A stretch of DNA of 64,000 nucleotides from an uncultured Clostridium sp. (GCA_947644195.1 CANRZB010000008.1:1-64000); one strand, 5' to 3'; shown: positions 43,838-54,457, counted from the first letter of the stretch. Made by a program: numbers and translations. The notes: generated by a model not told the origin, from the letters alone.

Positions 43838-46800
43838 CTATTTAATCCCCGTCAGATACAAGTACAAAATATACGTCTTATTATTCTGTTTTACGGTTGT
43901 TCGAATCAAAGAACTGCCTAATCTCTTAGCCTTATAGCGTCCCTTCTTATTAATCGTAAAGTTCTTCGTATTAAAGGATTTGTATTTTACCTTTGACTTT
44001 TTATTCAGATCTACAATACCAATCTTCGTTGATTTGTTCAGCTTTCTCTGTTTATTCAACAGCAGAGTCGGTGTTTTGATCTGTTTTGCTTTGAGTTTCT
44101 TAAGCTCTTTTGCATTCTTAAATTTCTTCTTTACAATCAGACGGATCACCAGACGGTTGGTATATTTACCCTTAATTGCGGTAATGGTCAGATTCGCCTT
44201 ACCAACTTTCTTCGCCTTGATCACACCTTTTTTACTGATAGTAGCTACCTTCTTATTCGTTGACGTTGTGATAATCGTTGCGCCTTTACACTTAACCATC
44301 TTGACCTTGGATTTCGTTCCCTTTTTCATCAGCTTTCTCATATTAAAGCTAGGAATCTTCCATTTCTTGGCCATCGCCAACAACTGTTCATAGGTATATG
44401 GGCAACCTCTTGCCTTTAATTTTTCATTTACGGCCGCCTTCTCACGGGCTGTCATCTTCTTCCAGGTGGATTCTCCAGATATAATAATATCTCTGGTAGC
44501 ATCATTTACCTTGGTAATCAGTTTCTTCTTGGCATCCGTGACATAATCCTTGATAAACTTCTCCGCCTTATCTTCCTCGGCTTTCGTGTACTGCGTCCCC
44601 TGGTTTGCAGAAGCCTTAACCTCAGATCCTACAATATCTTTGGAACCATTCGTCACATTTCCCGGGTTGACATCCTTTCCTGCCGAAATTGGAATTGCTA
44701 CAATACGGTAAGTTCCATCTGCCGGCAGCTTGGTATAGGTAACCACACCCTGATTTCCTGTACTCCAAACCGTAGTACCCTTTTCATCAAAAACATAATT
44801 GCCATTGCTGTCAATCGTTACCGTAACCGGTTTGTACTCGTTTCCGTCTTTCTTTAAGATGGCATACTGATAATCCGTCTTGGCAGGATCTACGGCAATC
44901 GTAATCGTGTCGGTATCCTTATCATAACTCGTCTTTGGATCTTCGATTGGCAGGCTTTCCGTCGGCTTCTTGAGCTCTGTTGCATCAATTTCCTTGGAAC
45001 CGTCAATGATCTTGCTCGGATCAATATCATCCGGGTTTCTGCCATCTTCCAATTCGCAAGGGATCGCTACAATACGGTAAGTTCCGTCTGCCGGAAGTTT
45101 TGTAAAGGTAACCACTTCCTGCTGACCATCACTCCATTTTGTCGTGCTGTCCTTATCGAATACATAATTACCATTTTCGTCACGGGTAATGGTCACTGGC
45201 TGATAAATACCATCCACTTTCTTTAATACCGCATACTGGTAATCCGGCTTGGCAGGATCTACTGTGATCGTTATTGTATCCGTAGACGGATCATATTCGG
45301 TCTTTGGATCCTCAATCTGGATACCAAGCGTTTCCGTATTGGTACGAATAATTTGTCTCTCCTTGATATCATAAGACTTATCCTTATCAACATAGAAATA
45401 AAGGATACCACCTGGAACTTCAGAGCTATAATATCCTTCCTTATCCGGTGTCAATTCATTTCCATTTTCATCTTTTACCACCAGATCCTCTGGCACTTTC
45501 TGGGTAATAAATTCCCAAACCGTGTATCCGGTACTTTCTGCCGTCGGTGTTACTTTGATAACACGTTTTCCATCTCCCGGATCTTCTCCTGGATTTGGAT
45601 CAATCCCAATGTCGGCATTGGTTCTCTTGGCATCGTATGGAACGGAGCTAACCGATCCAGTGTAATCTACCTCATCCCCATAAACGACTACGGCTACCTT
45701 ACGGTCAATGTCATCCTCTTTCAAAATGTAGTTCTTATCTGTCGCACCCGGAATCGGCTGGAACAGACCATCGTCATTCGTGACGAACCACTGGTAGGTC
45801 AATGTCGGCTGTGCCCCTTCCGGTATGACACCTTTCGTGTCTGCTGACAGAATCGTTCCTGCCTTTACAACCGGAATGTCATCATCATCCAGTGTTTTGT
45901 TTTCAATGGTTACAACACCTGAAATTGGTTCTTTCGGTGAATTCTTGTCGGTTACGGTATATGGGGTTGAAGTAACTGCACCCTCGTAATCCTCACCTTT
46001 TTCCTCATTCGGTGTAACGGTAACTACTAACTGTTTGCCCTGATTATCGGCTGGAACCGTATAAGTCGGTTCGTTAGCACCGTCAATCTTCTCATAGCTG
46101 TCCTTATCCGGATCATAGATATACCACTGATAATCCAGAACCGGCTTTGCACCTTCCGGTGTCACTCCATCAATATTTGCTTTTACAATCGGATCACCAT
46201 TGCTTGCCTTGCCATCTTCCTCTACTAAAACGACACCACCGATTTCCACTTTCTTATGTTCGTTATCTTTTACGGAAGTGTTATAAGGTTTTGACTCTGC
46301 CAAATAGGTATGCGGTGTACCCTCATCGTCATTTTTCTCCACGGTCACACGCACGATAATCTTGTTACCCAGATCTTCTTCTGTCAGGTTGTAGGTCTGG
46401 TCAGTGGCACCATCAATAATCACAGGCACACCATTCTTATCCTGACGCAGCCACTGATAGGACAGATCCTGCTCTGGATCTAGATCCCATGCCTCGTTTC
46501 TGTCCAGAATATCGGTAATATCTGCTTCTAACGGAGTTCCTACCACACAATTCTGATATGGATCCCTGTTCAGAATTTCTACATCGCCTCTCAAAGGATC
46601 CTTGTCGTCCTTACCATCGTTAATCGGATCATCGGAATCATCTGCAGAATCCTTCGTTACTGTATAAGTCTGCTCTCCCAAGGTCTCATTAAACTTCTCG
46701 TCATCCCCCGGGAATCCACCAAATTCTATATAGAAACCATGAGTATCATCAATGCGGTGGTCATTCCAACGTCCCTGCATATATTGACCATAATATCCAA

Positions 46801-47830
46801 ATGCTTCCTGAGGGAAAATTCCACCACCACCATTTGGCTCTGAGAAACCATCTCCGTCTTTTTCCGTTCCCCAGTTTGAAAAATGATTGTCATAGGTCTG
46901 GAACCCACCGGTTGTCGTACTGTTCTGCGAACTTGTCTGATAACCAAATTCCGTATCTGTCTCTGGTCCAGTAATCCATTTCCAGACGAAGTCCTCCTGC
47001 GCATTGCTGTTATCTTCTTTCATTCTGGCAATTGGCTGCCATTCGATGTCATCATCTCCATAAGCACTGCCCTCAGCCAATTTCGCACGGGTACATCCCA
47101 ACCAACCTGTCGCGTTCCAGAAATTAGAGAAGATAAAACGGTCTTCTGCTCGGCTGGTAATTGTGGCAAGATATCCCTTTACTCCACCGAATTCTGCCTT
47201 TTTACACAGTTTGTACGCCTGATCCCAAGTCAGAGTAGCATTCGCTCCCCAGCCACCAAACGCGTAGAAATGACCATTAAAATACTTCAAATAAACCTCG
47301 GAACCATTGAGATTCACTTTCTTTTCATTGTCATTCAACGTAGTCGCTGAAATAGATACGATCTGACTGGCTGATGACGTAGTAACAAACTGAACACGGC
47401 TGATAAAGTCATCCAGCTTCGCTTTTGTCGTCCCATCTTTCCATGAGAACACAATCGTGGAATACTGACTGTCCGTAGAAACCTCGACAAACTTATCATC
47501 GGCACTCATGTAATTGTCTGCAATCGTTCCATCAGACAAAATACCCATTGCCTTGGTTGCATCCAATTTACTCTGGGGTATCTTGAAATATCCCGAATCT
47601 ACTGTGATCGTCATGTCATAAAATTTCTTATTGGTATCCGACATTTTTACATTGGCATCCGGATACGTATAATAAGTACCATGATTCTCCAGTTGTCCTA
47701 ACTCAATCGTTCCCCCTCCCGCTGCCTCGGCTGTCTGCTTCACGAACACCGGTCCGCTTAAACATCCAACGAGCATTGCAAACGCTAGGAGAAAAGACAT
47801 GAATTTCTTCCTTCTTCCTTTCTGTTTCAT
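43838..47830 (-). CDS. Large secreted protein with C-type lectin domain and Ig-like repeats
   Basis: A 1330-residue exported protein. Signal peptide at about 1-36. A C-type lectin domain spans about 180-372: WDQAYKLCKK, LATITSRAEDRFIF, WLGCTR, WKWITGPE, FSNWG, EPN at 331-333 and WND at 355-357. EPN and WND are the calcium and mannose-type sugar ligands in animal C-type lectins. Then come three Ig-like repeats of about 100 residues (DYQWYIYDP-type), two repeats of about 85 residues (DTITITVDPAK...LPADGTYRIVAIP), and a C-terminal Big2-like region (VATISKKGVIKAKKVG). No LPXTG motif is present. The start at 47830 follows AGGAGGTG. It probably binds sugars on host cells, mucus or other microbes. 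Confidence 0.85.
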   Translation of the reverse strand: MKQKGRRKKFMSFLLAFAMLVGCLSGPVFVKQTAEAAGGGTIELGQLENHGTYYTYPDANVKMSDTNKKFYDMTITVDSGYFKIPQSKLDATKAMGILSDGTIADNYMSADDKFVEVSTDSQYSTIVFSWKDGTTKAKLDDFISRVQFVTTSSASQIVSISATTLNDNEKKVNLNGSEVYLKYFNGHFYAFGGWGANATLTWDQAYKLCKKAEFGGVKGYLATITSRAEDRFIFSNFWNATGWLGCTRAKLAEGSAYGDDDIEWQPIARMKEDNSNAQEDFVWKWITGPETDTEFGYQTSSQNSTTTGGFQTYDNHFSNWGTEKDGDGFSEPNGGGGIFPQEAFGYYGQYMQGRWNDHRIDDTHGFYIEFGGFPGDDEKFNETLGEQTYTVTKDSADDSDDPINDGKDDKDPLRGDVEILNRDPYQNCVVGTPLEADITDILDRNEAWDLDPEQDLSYQWLRQDKNGVPVIIDGATDQTYNLTEEDLGNKIIVRVTVEKNDDEGTPHTYLAESKPYNTSVKDNEHKKVEIGGVVLVEEDGKASNGDPIVKANIDGVTPEGAKPVLDYQWYIYDPDKDSYEKIDGANEPTYTVPADNQGKQLVVTVTPNEEKGEDYEGAVTSTPYTVTDKNSPKEPISGVVTIENKTLDDDDIPVVKAGTILSADTKGVIPEGAQPTLTYQWFVTNDDGLFQPIPGATDKNYILKEDDIDRKVAVVVYGDEVDYTGSVSSVPYDAKRTNADIGIDPNPGEDPGDGKRVIKVTPTAESTGYTVWEFITQKVPEDLVVKDENGNELTPDKEGYYSSEVPGGILYFYVDKDKSYDIKERQIIRTNTETLGIQIEDPKTEYDPSTDTITITVDPAKPDYQYAVLKKVDGIYQPVTITRDENGNYVFDKDSTTKWSDGQQEVVTFTKLPADGTYRIVAIPCELEDGRNPDDIDPSKIIDGSKEIDATELKKPTESLPIEDPKTSYDKDTDTITIAVDPAKTDYQYAILKKDGNEYKPVTVTIDSNGNYVFDEKGTTVWSTGNQGVVTYTKLPADGTYRIVAIPISAGKDVNPGNVTNGSKDIVGSEVKASANQGTQYTKAEEDKAEKFIKDYVTDAKKKLITKVNDATRDIIISGESTWKKMTAREKAAVNEKLKARGCPYTYEQLLAMAKKWKIPSFNMRKLMKKGTKSKVKMVKCKGATIITTSTNKKVATISKKGVIKAKKVGKANLTITAIKGKYTNRLVIRLIVKKKFKNAKELKKLKAKQIKTPTLLLNKQRKLNKSTKIGIVDLNKKSKVKYKSFNTKNFTINKKGRYKAKRLGSSLIRTTVKQNNKTYILYLYLTGIK

Positions 47831-47917
47831 TTGCACACCTCCTGTTAGTTTTACAATAATTTGATGACACAACCAGCACGTACAAATGAGCACAGCCCTG
47901 TGTCAGTATCAACTTTT

Positions 47918-47946
47918 ATTATACTATCCCTACTATTTTATGTCAA
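47918..47946 (-). promoter_or_regulatory. Consensus promoter of the lectin-domain gene
   Basis: On the minus strand a perfect TTGACA (47946-47941) and a perfect TATAAT (47923-47918) are 17 bases apart, the ideal sigma-A promoter. The leader is about 80 bases and includes a CACAG/CTGTG hairpin at about 47891-47902. Strong constitutive expression is expected. Confidence 0.85.
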
Positions 47947-48065
47947 CAAAGTAGAACCCTTCGAATCCTTATTTTCCAGCCATTTTCTGGCCATTTATCA
48001 CCAATTCTCTCCTTTGGAATCGTATCAATTTTTTGCCGATGAAAACCCGGATGCATCCTCCACTT

Positions 48066-49493
48066 TTAAAATCGGAAATCCCGTTTTCCTTCACACAGTT
48101 CCTCCAGATATTGGATCGCACGTTTCCGAACTTCCTCATTCGGCACATTCTGGATCTCCCTGGCAATCAAAGCCTCCCCAAGCTCTTTTGTTTCGGGGGC
48201 AGCATAGTCTTCCAGGTATTCCTTGAGTGTCATCAGGGCATTTGGCTGGCAGCAGTTGACAATCTGCCCGGATTTCAACAGAGACATAAATCGGTCTCCC
48301 GTGCGTCCTGCACGATAACAAGCCGTACAAAAACTAGGAATGTATCCCTGCGCCATCAACCAGTGAACCACCTCATCCAGACTCCGGGTATCGCTGACAT
48401 CAAACTGTGCAGAACTGTCGTCCCGAACTGGTTCCGTATAACCACCCACACTGGTTCTCGAACCGCCGCTGATCTGGGAAATTCCCAATTTTAATACATG
48501 CTCCCTCGTCTTCTGGGACTCCCTGGTAGATACAATCATTCCGGTATATGGCACAGCGATCCGAATGACTGCCACTATCTTTTCAAATATTTCATCCGGC
48601 ACAGCATTGCTGAAATCTGCCGTGTCAATATCATCTGCGGGGCAGATCCTTGGAACACTGATCGTATGCGACCCCACACCCTGCACCGCTTCCAGATGTT
48701 CCGCATGCATCAGGAGACCGACCAGCTCATAGCGGTATCCCTCCAGACCGAACAGCACTCCCAGACCAACATCATCAATACCGCCTTGCATCGCGCGGTC
48801 CATTGCCTCCGTGTGATACGCATAATCATGCTTTGGTCCGGTTGGGTGGAGCTGCTCATAGGATTCCTTGTGATAGGTTTCCTGGAACAATATGTAAGTA
48901 CCGATCCCCGCATCCTTTAAGCGGGTATATTCTTCTACCGAAGTGGCGGCAATATTGACATTAACCCGACGAATCGCACCGTTCTTATGTTTGATGCTGT
49001 AAATAGTATCAATACTTTCCAGAATATACTCCAGAGGATTATTTACCGGATCTTCCCCCGCCTCAATCGCCAAACGCTTATGTCCCATATCCTGCAGAGC
49101 AATCACTTCCTTGCGGATTTGCTCCTGCGTCAGCTTTATCCTTGGGATATGGCTGTTCTTGTAATGGTACGGGCAATAGGTACATCCATTCACACAATAA
49201 TTTGAGAGATATAACGGCGCAAACATGACAATCCGGTTTCCATAAAACTTCTCCTTAATCTCCATCGCCAGTTCCCGGATTTGCCGGTTGATTCCGGCAT
49301 CCTCACATTCCATTAACACGGCGGCTTCCTGATGGGAAATTCCTTTCGCCTGTCTCGCCTTCTCCAAAATTTCCCGGATCAGCCCCAGATTATTCTTGTT
49401 TTTCTTCGCATACTCCAGAGATTCCAAAATTTCCTCGTGATTAATAAATTCCTCCGCTTTGAGAGATTTCATATTATATTGATAACTGCTCAT
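48066..49493 (-). CDS. hydG: [FeFe]-hydrogenase H-cluster maturase HydG
   Basis: A 475-residue radical SAM enzyme that cleaves tyrosine to make the CO and cyanide ligands of the hydrogenase H-cluster. The SAM cluster motif CVNGCTYC (CX3CX2C) lies near residue 90. The second cluster of HydG is indicated by CTACYRAGRTGDRFM followed by CC near residue 400, the CX2CX22C pattern that distinguishes it from ThiH. The start at 49493 follows GGAGG; an upstream ATG 21 codons earlier lacks a site. HydE, HydF and the hydrogenase itself are not in this window, so the maturation genes are scattered. It implies a hydrogen-metabolising anaerobe. Confidence 0.92.
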   Translation of the reverse strand: MSSYQYNMKSLKAEEFINHEEILESLEYAKKNKNNLGLIREILEKARQAKGISHQEAAVLMECEDAGINRQIRELAMEIKEKFYGNRIVMFAPLYLSNYCVNGCTYCPYHYKNSHIPRIKLTQEQIRKEVIALQDMGHKRLAIEAGEDPVNNPLEYILESIDTIYSIKHKNGAIRRVNVNIAATSVEEYTRLKDAGIGTYILFQETYHKESYEQLHPTGPKHDYAYHTEAMDRAMQGGIDDVGLGVLFGLEGYRYELVGLLMHAEHLEAVQGVGSHTISVPRICPADDIDTADFSNAVPDEIFEKIVAVIRIAVPYTGMIVSTRESQKTREHVLKLGISQISGGSRTSVGGYTEPVRDDSSAQFDVSDTRSLDEVVHWLMAQGYIPSFCTACYRAGRTGDRFMSLLKSGQIVNCCQPNALMTLKEYLEDYAAPETKELGEALIAREIQNVPNEEVRKRAIQYLEELCEGKRDFRF

Positions 49494-49648
49494 ACTTACC
49501 TCCACTAATCTTTCTTGTACAACGTAAATTACGGTTGGGATAATTTGATGCGTCAAACTGCCAATTATTTAATATTCGTTGTACTAGTAAACTATAACTG
49601 TCCTTAGGCGAGACGGAAGAAATTCCTCGTCAACGCCAGAACAGATTC

Positions 49649-50533
49649 TCACATTTCCCGCTCATCGCCCAGATAAAACAACGCCACCGTCCCCGGTCCA
49701 GTATGGGAACCAATAACGGTACCAATGCTGTCCATGCTAATTCCCTGAATCTTTGGAAAAGTTTCCAGAATCAAATCTCGGACTTTTTCGGCATCTTCCC
49801 GGCAGTCTGAATAACTGATCGCCGCCTTTCCCGCATAATTTGTTCCCTGTTCGGCATGTTCCTCCATCCGTTTGACGATCTCACGGATCACTTTCTTTTT
49901 TGTACGAATTTTCGCACGGGGAATCAATTTTCCAACCGCATTTACATTCAGCAGAGGGCAAATTCCCAATGCCGTCCCTAAGATCGCGCTGGTTGGAGAA
50001 ATCCTGCCGCCCCTGACATAATTGGTAAGATCCGTTGAAAAAAACCAGGATTGCAGACGCATCTTATATTTCTCTGCCCAATGATAAACCTCATCCAGAC
50101 TTTTGTTCTGCTTTTTCTGCTCTGCCAGATACTCCATCAGCAGCCCATATCCTGCCGACGCACCCAACGAATCCACGACCCGCACTCTGCGCTCTGGATA
50201 TTTCTCCATCAATTCCTGCGCAGCGATATTGGCAGAATTAAATACCCCGGAAATACCGGAAGACAAGGATACATGCAGAATATCCTTCCCCGATTGCAAC
50301 ACCGGTTCCCAAAGCTCGATAAACTGCTCACTGTTTACCTGGGAAGTCTCCGGTTCTGCACCTTTCCTCATTTTGTCATAAAACTCAGAAAAAGAAACAC
50401 TCTGCCCCAGATCATCCACAAATTCTTCCTCTCCGATATGGTAATGAAAACACGCATAGATGATACCGTTTTCCTCAAAAAATTCCTTACTGCGGTCTGC
50501 AGTCGAACAACAACTCAATACATAATCTTCCAT
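49649..50533 (-). CDS. DegV family fatty acid-binding protein (FakB-like)
   Basis: A 294-residue DegV protein. The family binds a fatty acid and presents it to a kinase (FakA) for phosphorylation in Gram-positive bacteria. Motifs: CSTADRSKEFF at the N terminus, VSLSSGISGVFNSA in the binding pocket region, VVDSLGASAGYG, and a C-terminal IGSHTGPGTVALFYLG. AAAGGAT precedes the start. No FakA-type kinase gene is adjacent. It is 34 bases before the LCP gene in the minus direction and may share its transcript. Confidence 0.9.
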   Translation of the reverse strand: MEDYVLSCCSTADRSKEFFEENGIIYACFHYHIGEEEFVDDLGQSVSFSEFYDKMRKGAEPETSQVNSEQFIELWEPVLQSGKDILHVSLSSGISGVFNSANIAAQELMEKYPERRVRVVDSLGASAGYGLLMEYLAEQKKQNKSLDEVYHWAEKYKMRLQSWFFSTDLTNYVRGGRISPTSAILGTALGICPLLNVNAVGKLIPRAKIRTKKKVIREIVKRMEEHAEQGTNYAGKAAISYSDCREDAEKVRDLILETFPKIQGISMDSIGTVIGSHTGPGTVALFYLGDEREM

Positions 50534-50567
50534 TTTGCTCTATCCTTTACTTAATGATTTCCCGGCG

Positions 50568-51704
50568 TCACTGGCCAATCGTAATGTTGGCGCCATCTTG
50601 TTTCGGTTTCCCCTTTGATTCCAAAGCACTGCCATAGATAAATTCCTGCATCTGATCCACACTTTTCGATAAAGGCTCCGGAAGAATGATGGACATTCCC
50701 CTGGCCCGGGTTATCTTATACGCTCCCTCCACCGGAACATTCAAGGTCGCGATCTTAGAATTCTGTTCCCGCACCTTTACCCCCATTGTAATATATTTGA
50801 CCAAATCATTTTTCTTGATATCCGTCGTCAGCATTGGCAAAATTTTAGGAATCATGGCAATCAGTTCAAGCGTTGATTTATCCTGTACTCTCTGAAACAA
50901 TGCCTGCATTACGGTTCGGTGCCGCAAGGTCCGGGCAAAATCTCCATATTCCCCATCCCGCATCACATAACGCACACGGGCAAAGCCCAACGCCTGGTTT
51001 CCGTTCATATGATTCTTTCCCACTGACAAGGTATGGTTCGAAGGATCGGAAATATAATTTGTACTGTTCAAATATCGGACCTCTTTCTCATCCAGAGTAA
51101 TGTCGATCCCACCCACGGCATCCACAATATCTTCAAAGGAATCAAAATTTACCAAAACATAACCATCCACCTCAATCCCGAAATTCTTCTTAACTGTCTT
51201 AATCAAACTCGCCATGCCACCGTTATGGTAGGCAGCGTTAATCTTATTGTCCGTATATCCCGGAATCTGTACATAGGAATCCCGCATGATAGACGTCAGC
51301 TTCAGTTCCTGATCCACACTGTTAATCGTTGCGATCATGATACTGTCAGTACGGCCTCTCCCCCCGCCAATGGCTTCTTCACCACACAGCAGGATATTAA
51401 CGACCTCCTTATCACTCTCCACCGCGGCTGCACTATCTAACTGAATACTGTTCGGGTCCAGTTCCTCCAGATTTCCGGTATTCTCATCCGTATCAAAATA
51501 TTCCTGGGCAGCAGGTGTTTCATCCTCTGCCTTCTGAATATTCATCTGATGATAAAAATAATCAAATAACGCATACGAGCCAACTGCCAGTACCAGTACA
51601 GCAGCCAGAACCCCCATTGCAATTTTCGCCGGAACCGGCAGTTTTTTTCGGACAGATTTATTCTTCTCCCCTACCGTTTGTTCTTCGTTCTGATTTTTCT
51701 TCAT
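50568..51704 (-). CDS. LytR-CpsA-Psr (LCP) family glycopolymer transferase
   Basis: A 378-residue membrane-anchored LCP enzyme, which attaches teichoic acid or capsule polymer to peptidoglycan from a lipid carrier. A short cytoplasmic Lys-rich N terminus is followed by one transmembrane helix (about 30-50) and the extracellular LCP domain (about 95-300). Conserved parts are visible: GRGRTDSIMIATIN, SIMRDSYVQIPG, DKINAAYHNGG and the Arg-rich FARTLRHRTVMQALF. GAAAGGAAA precedes the start. Confidence 0.9.
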   Translation of the reverse strand: MKKNQNEEQTVGEKNKSVRKKLPVPAKIAMGVLAAVLVLAVGSYALFDYFYHQMNIQKAEDETPAAQEYFDTDENTGNLEELDPNSIQLDSAAAVESDKEVVNILLCGEEAIGGGRGRTDSIMIATINSVDQELKLTSIMRDSYVQIPGYTDNKINAAYHNGGMASLIKTVKKNFGIEVDGYVLVNFDSFEDIVDAVGGIDITLDEKEVRYLNSTNYISDPSNHTLSVGKNHMNGNQALGFARVRYVMRDGEYGDFARTLRHRTVMQALFQRVQDKSTLELIAMIPKILPMLTTDIKKNDLVKYITMGVKVREQNSKIATLNVPVEGAYKITRARGMSIILPEPLSKSVDQMQEFIYGSALESKGKPKQDGANITIGQ

Positions 51705-51796
51705 ACCGTTTCCTTTCTATTCCAACACGCCAAACATAGTCCGTATTGGAATGTTGCGAGCGAACCCGCCTCTGTTCCTCAAACCACTGATCGAAA

Positions 51797-51841
51797 AGAC
51801 CTCTGCCGCAATGACCAGAAACTGTATCCAAGCAGAGGTCT
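51797..51841 (-). terminator. Terminator after the PFL-family gene
   Basis: AGACCTCTGC and GCAGAGGTCT form a perfect 10-bp stem with a 25-base loop, then four T on the minus strand. It lies 8 bases past the stop of the gene at 51849. Confidence 0.65.
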
Positions 51842-51848
51842 ATGTATT

Positions 51849-53213
51849 TTAGTTCTTAAAGCTGTGTATCGGAGCCGGGATACGGCCTCCACGGTTAATA
51901 AATGCACTGCAGTCAAACTGGTTGACCGGCATGACCGGAGCATATCCCAACAGTCCGCCGAATTCCACAGTATCTCCTACCTTTTTGCCAATGACCGGAA
52001 TCAGGCGCACTGCTGTCGTCTTCTGGTTAATCATGCCAATTGCCATCTCATCCGCAATAATCCCGGAAATAGTAGATGCCTTGGTATCACCCGGAATAGC
52101 AATCATATCCAATCCCACAGAGCAGACGCAAGTCATTGCCTCCAATTTTTCCAGGGTCAGGGCACCGTCTTCGACAGCATGGATCATTCCCTGGTCTTCA
52201 CTGACTGGAATAAAAGCGCCGCTTAACCCACCCACATAAGAGGAAGCCATGACACCACCTTTTTTCACCTGGTCATTGAGCAGAGCCAATGCTGCCGTTG
52301 TTCCGGGAGCACCGGCACGTTCCAATCCCATCTCCTCAAAGATATCGGCAATACTGTCCCCGATTGCCGGCGTCGGCGCCAGAGATAAATCAATGATACC
52401 AAAAGGAATCCCCAGGCGTTCGGATGCCTCTCTCGCCACCAGCTGGCCTACTCTGGTTATTTTAAACGCTGTCTTTTTCACTGTATTACACAGAGTCCCA
52501 AAGTCCGTGCCCCGAACCGGTTCCAATGCTTTCCGCATCACTCCCGGCCCACTGACTCCCACATTAATGATCTCATCGGCCTCTGTCACACCATGAAAAG
52601 CGCCTGCCATAAACGGATTGTCATCCGGTGCATTACAAAATACCACCAATTTGGCACATCCAATACTATCGTGTTCCTTGGTAGCCTGCGCAGTCTCTAA
52701 CAGAATATCTCCCATCAATTTCACGGCATCCATGTTCAATCCTGTCTTGGTAGACCCCAAATTTACGGAACTACAGACAAAATTAGTTGTTGACAGCGCC
52801 TGTGGAATCGAACGAATCAACAGTTCATCACTTTTGGTCATACCCTTAGACACCAATGCACTGTAACCACCTAGAAAATTGACACCTACCGCCTGTGCCG
52901 CACGGTCTAAGACCTGTGCGATCTGCACATAATCTTCCACGGAATGGCAGGCAGATGCACCCACCAGAGAAATCGGAGTTACAGAGATTCGTTTATTCAC
53001 AATCGGTATTCCAAACTCTTTTTCGATGGCCTGTCCGGTCGCCACCAAATCTTTGGCAGTTGTTGTAATACGGCGATAGATCTTTTCTTTCAGAGCTTCC
53101 AGGTCACTGTCGATACAATTTAACAGGCTGATGCCTAATGTAATAGTACGGACATCCAGGTTTTCCTTCTCTATCATTTCATTGGTCTCTAAGACCTCAT
53201 TAATGTTAATCAT
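51849..53213 (-). CDS. PFL family protein (DUF711)
   Basis: A 454-residue protein of the DUF711 (UPF0210) family, related in fold to pyruvate formate-lyase-like proteins, with unknown activity. Matches are seen in the N-terminal [15 protein letters not shown], the central [30 protein letters not shown] and the C-terminal [14 protein letters not shown]. The usual partner, a small ACT-domain protein, lies directly upstream in the same direction, as in many Firmicutes. The ATG at 53213 has GAAGGG somewhat far upstream (about 13 bases). Confidence 0.9.
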   Translation of the reverse strand: MININEVLETNEMIEKENLDVRTITLGISLLNCIDSDLEALKEKIYRRITTTAKDLVATGQAIEKEFGIPIVNKRISVTPISLVGASACHSVEDYVQIAQVLDRAAQAVGVNFLGGYSALVSKGMTKSDELLIRSIPQALSTTNFVCSSVNLGSTKTGLNMDAVKLMGDILLETAQATKEHDSIGCAKLVVFCNAPDDNPFMAGAFHGVTEADEIINVGVSGPGVMRKALEPVRGTDFGTLCNTVKKTAFKITRVGQLVAREASERLGIPFGIIDLSLAPTPAIGDSIADIFEEMGLERAGAPGTTAALALLNDQVKKGGVMASSYVGGLSGAFIPVSEDQGMIHAVEDGALTLEKLEAMTCVCSVGLDMIAIPGDTKASTISGIIADEMAIGMINQKTTAVRLIPVIGKKVGDTVEFGGLLGYAPVMPVNQFDCSAFINRGGRIPAPIHSFKN

Positions 53214-53251
53214 ATCATACTCATTTCCCTTCTATTTTATGCCACAGACCA

Positions 53252-53536
53252 CTAAATCCGATGCATCTCATTAAAGATTTCTTCCCTCTGCGCTTTAATG
53301 ATGCAGGCCAATTCTTCGCCAATCTGTTCCAGTTCATCGACGATGGTTCCAAATTCTTTCGAACAATCTGCCACATCCACAATCATCATCATATTAAAAA
53401 ATCCATCCACAATGGTCTGGGAGATATCCAATATATTTACCGCATTGCCAGCCAGATAGGTACACACCTTGGCAATGATACCGACACTATCTTTGCCGAC
53501 TACCGTAATTACTATTTTTTTCCTGTTTGTACTCAT
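53252..53536 (-). CDS. ACT-domain protein (UPF0237)
   Basis: A 94-residue protein consisting of one ACT domain (VITVVGKDSVGIIAKVCTYL) and a short tail (EFGTIVDELEQIGEELACII). ACT domains bind amino acids and other small ligands and regulate partner enzymes. It is 38 bases upstream of the PFL-family gene, the usual arrangement, and probably regulates that protein. The start at 53536 follows GGAGA; 24 upstream codons in frame have no site. Confidence 0.9.
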   Translation of the reverse strand: MSTNRKKIVITVVGKDSVGIIAKVCTYLAGNAVNILDISQTIVDGFFNMMMIVDVADCSKEFGTIVDELEQIGEELACIIKAQREEIFNEMHRI

Positions 53537-53626
53537 GTTGTGAGTCTCCTTTCCTACAAGTCGATGTTCCGACTGATATCTATCCCGCATCATGGCCTGC
53601 CTTTCCAAATACAGACCTCATGCTAT

Positions 53627-54421
53627 CTATACCGTAACTAATCTGGACGGCTGGTCTCTGTCAGCCACTTCCATCTCAAACGGCAGAATTTCTTTTCCCA
53701 GTTCCTCCCAAATCTGACACTTTACCGCCTGATACGCCAGTTCCGGATAGTTATTTTCTTTGGACAAATGTGCCAGAAAAACATGACGAAGTCCCTTCTC
53801 CATAAGCTGGCATAACAATCTCCCGGAATCTTCATTCGACAGATGGCCCCGTTCTCCCAGAATACGGCACTTCAAACGATAAGGATATGGCCCCGCTTCC
53901 AACATACTGATATCATGATTGGCTTCCAACAGCAGAACATCACACCCCTCCAGATACTGGACGATATACTCATCATAGTATCCCAGGTCCGTGGCAATCC
54001 CCGCCTTACAACCACCGGACTCTATTCTGTAACCTACCGGATCTGCTGCATCATGAGAGATATGGTAGGGAGTAATGTGCATTGAGCCCAGATCTACTGT
54101 CTGGTCCGGATAGATCTGAAATAACTGCTCCATCCGAATCACTCCCCTGGTGTCTTTTGCACGAATCCCGTCCAAAGTTCCCGCCGTAGCATAAATCGGT
54201 AAATCAAACTGGTTCGCCAACACCGGAATTCCCTGAATATGGTCAATATGCTCATGGGTTACAAAAATAGCATCCAGCTCTGCCGGATCCGCACCAATCT
54301 GCTTCATCCCATCGACAATCCGTTTCCGGCTAACTCCGGCATCCACCAAAATATGCTTTGTGCCATCCTCAATATACGTACAATTGCCACTGCTGCCACT
54401 GGCAATACTGCAAATTTTCAT
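53627..54421 (-). CDS. YycJ/WalJ-like metallo-beta-lactamase-fold hydrolase
   Basis: A 264-residue MBL-fold protein with the metal motif THEHIDHIQG, a second ligand in ISHDAADPV and the typical LLLEANHD. It starts with KICSIASGSSGNCTYIED, the usual YycJ signature. Members are linked to the WalRK cell wall regulon or act as nucleases; here no walR or walK gene is adjacent, although a histidine kinase lies 9 kb away. GAGGAG precedes the start at 54421; an ATG eight codons upstream overlaps that region. Confidence 0.88.
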   Translation of the reverse strand: MKICSIASGSSGNCTYIEDGTKHILVDAGVSRKRIVDGMKQIGADPAELDAIFVTHEHIDHIQGIPVLANQFDLPIYATAGTLDGIRAKDTRGVIRMEQLFQIYPDQTVDLGSMHITPYHISHDAADPVGYRIESGGCKAGIATDLGYYDEYIVQYLEGCDVLLLEANHDISMLEAGPYPYRLKCRILGERGHLSNEDSGRLLCQLMEKGLRHVFLAHLSKENNYPELAYQAVKCQIWEELGKEILPFEMEVADRDQPSRLVTV

Positions 54422-54457
54422 GATTCTCCTCATTTCTGCATGCATTCTATGCTTAAA

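Noticed and set aside
43838..47830. Target of a diversity-generating retroelement, because of the C-type lectin fold
   Set aside because: No reverse transcriptase, template repeat or adenine-biased variable repeat was seen, and the lectin domain is N-terminal, not at the 3' end of the gene.
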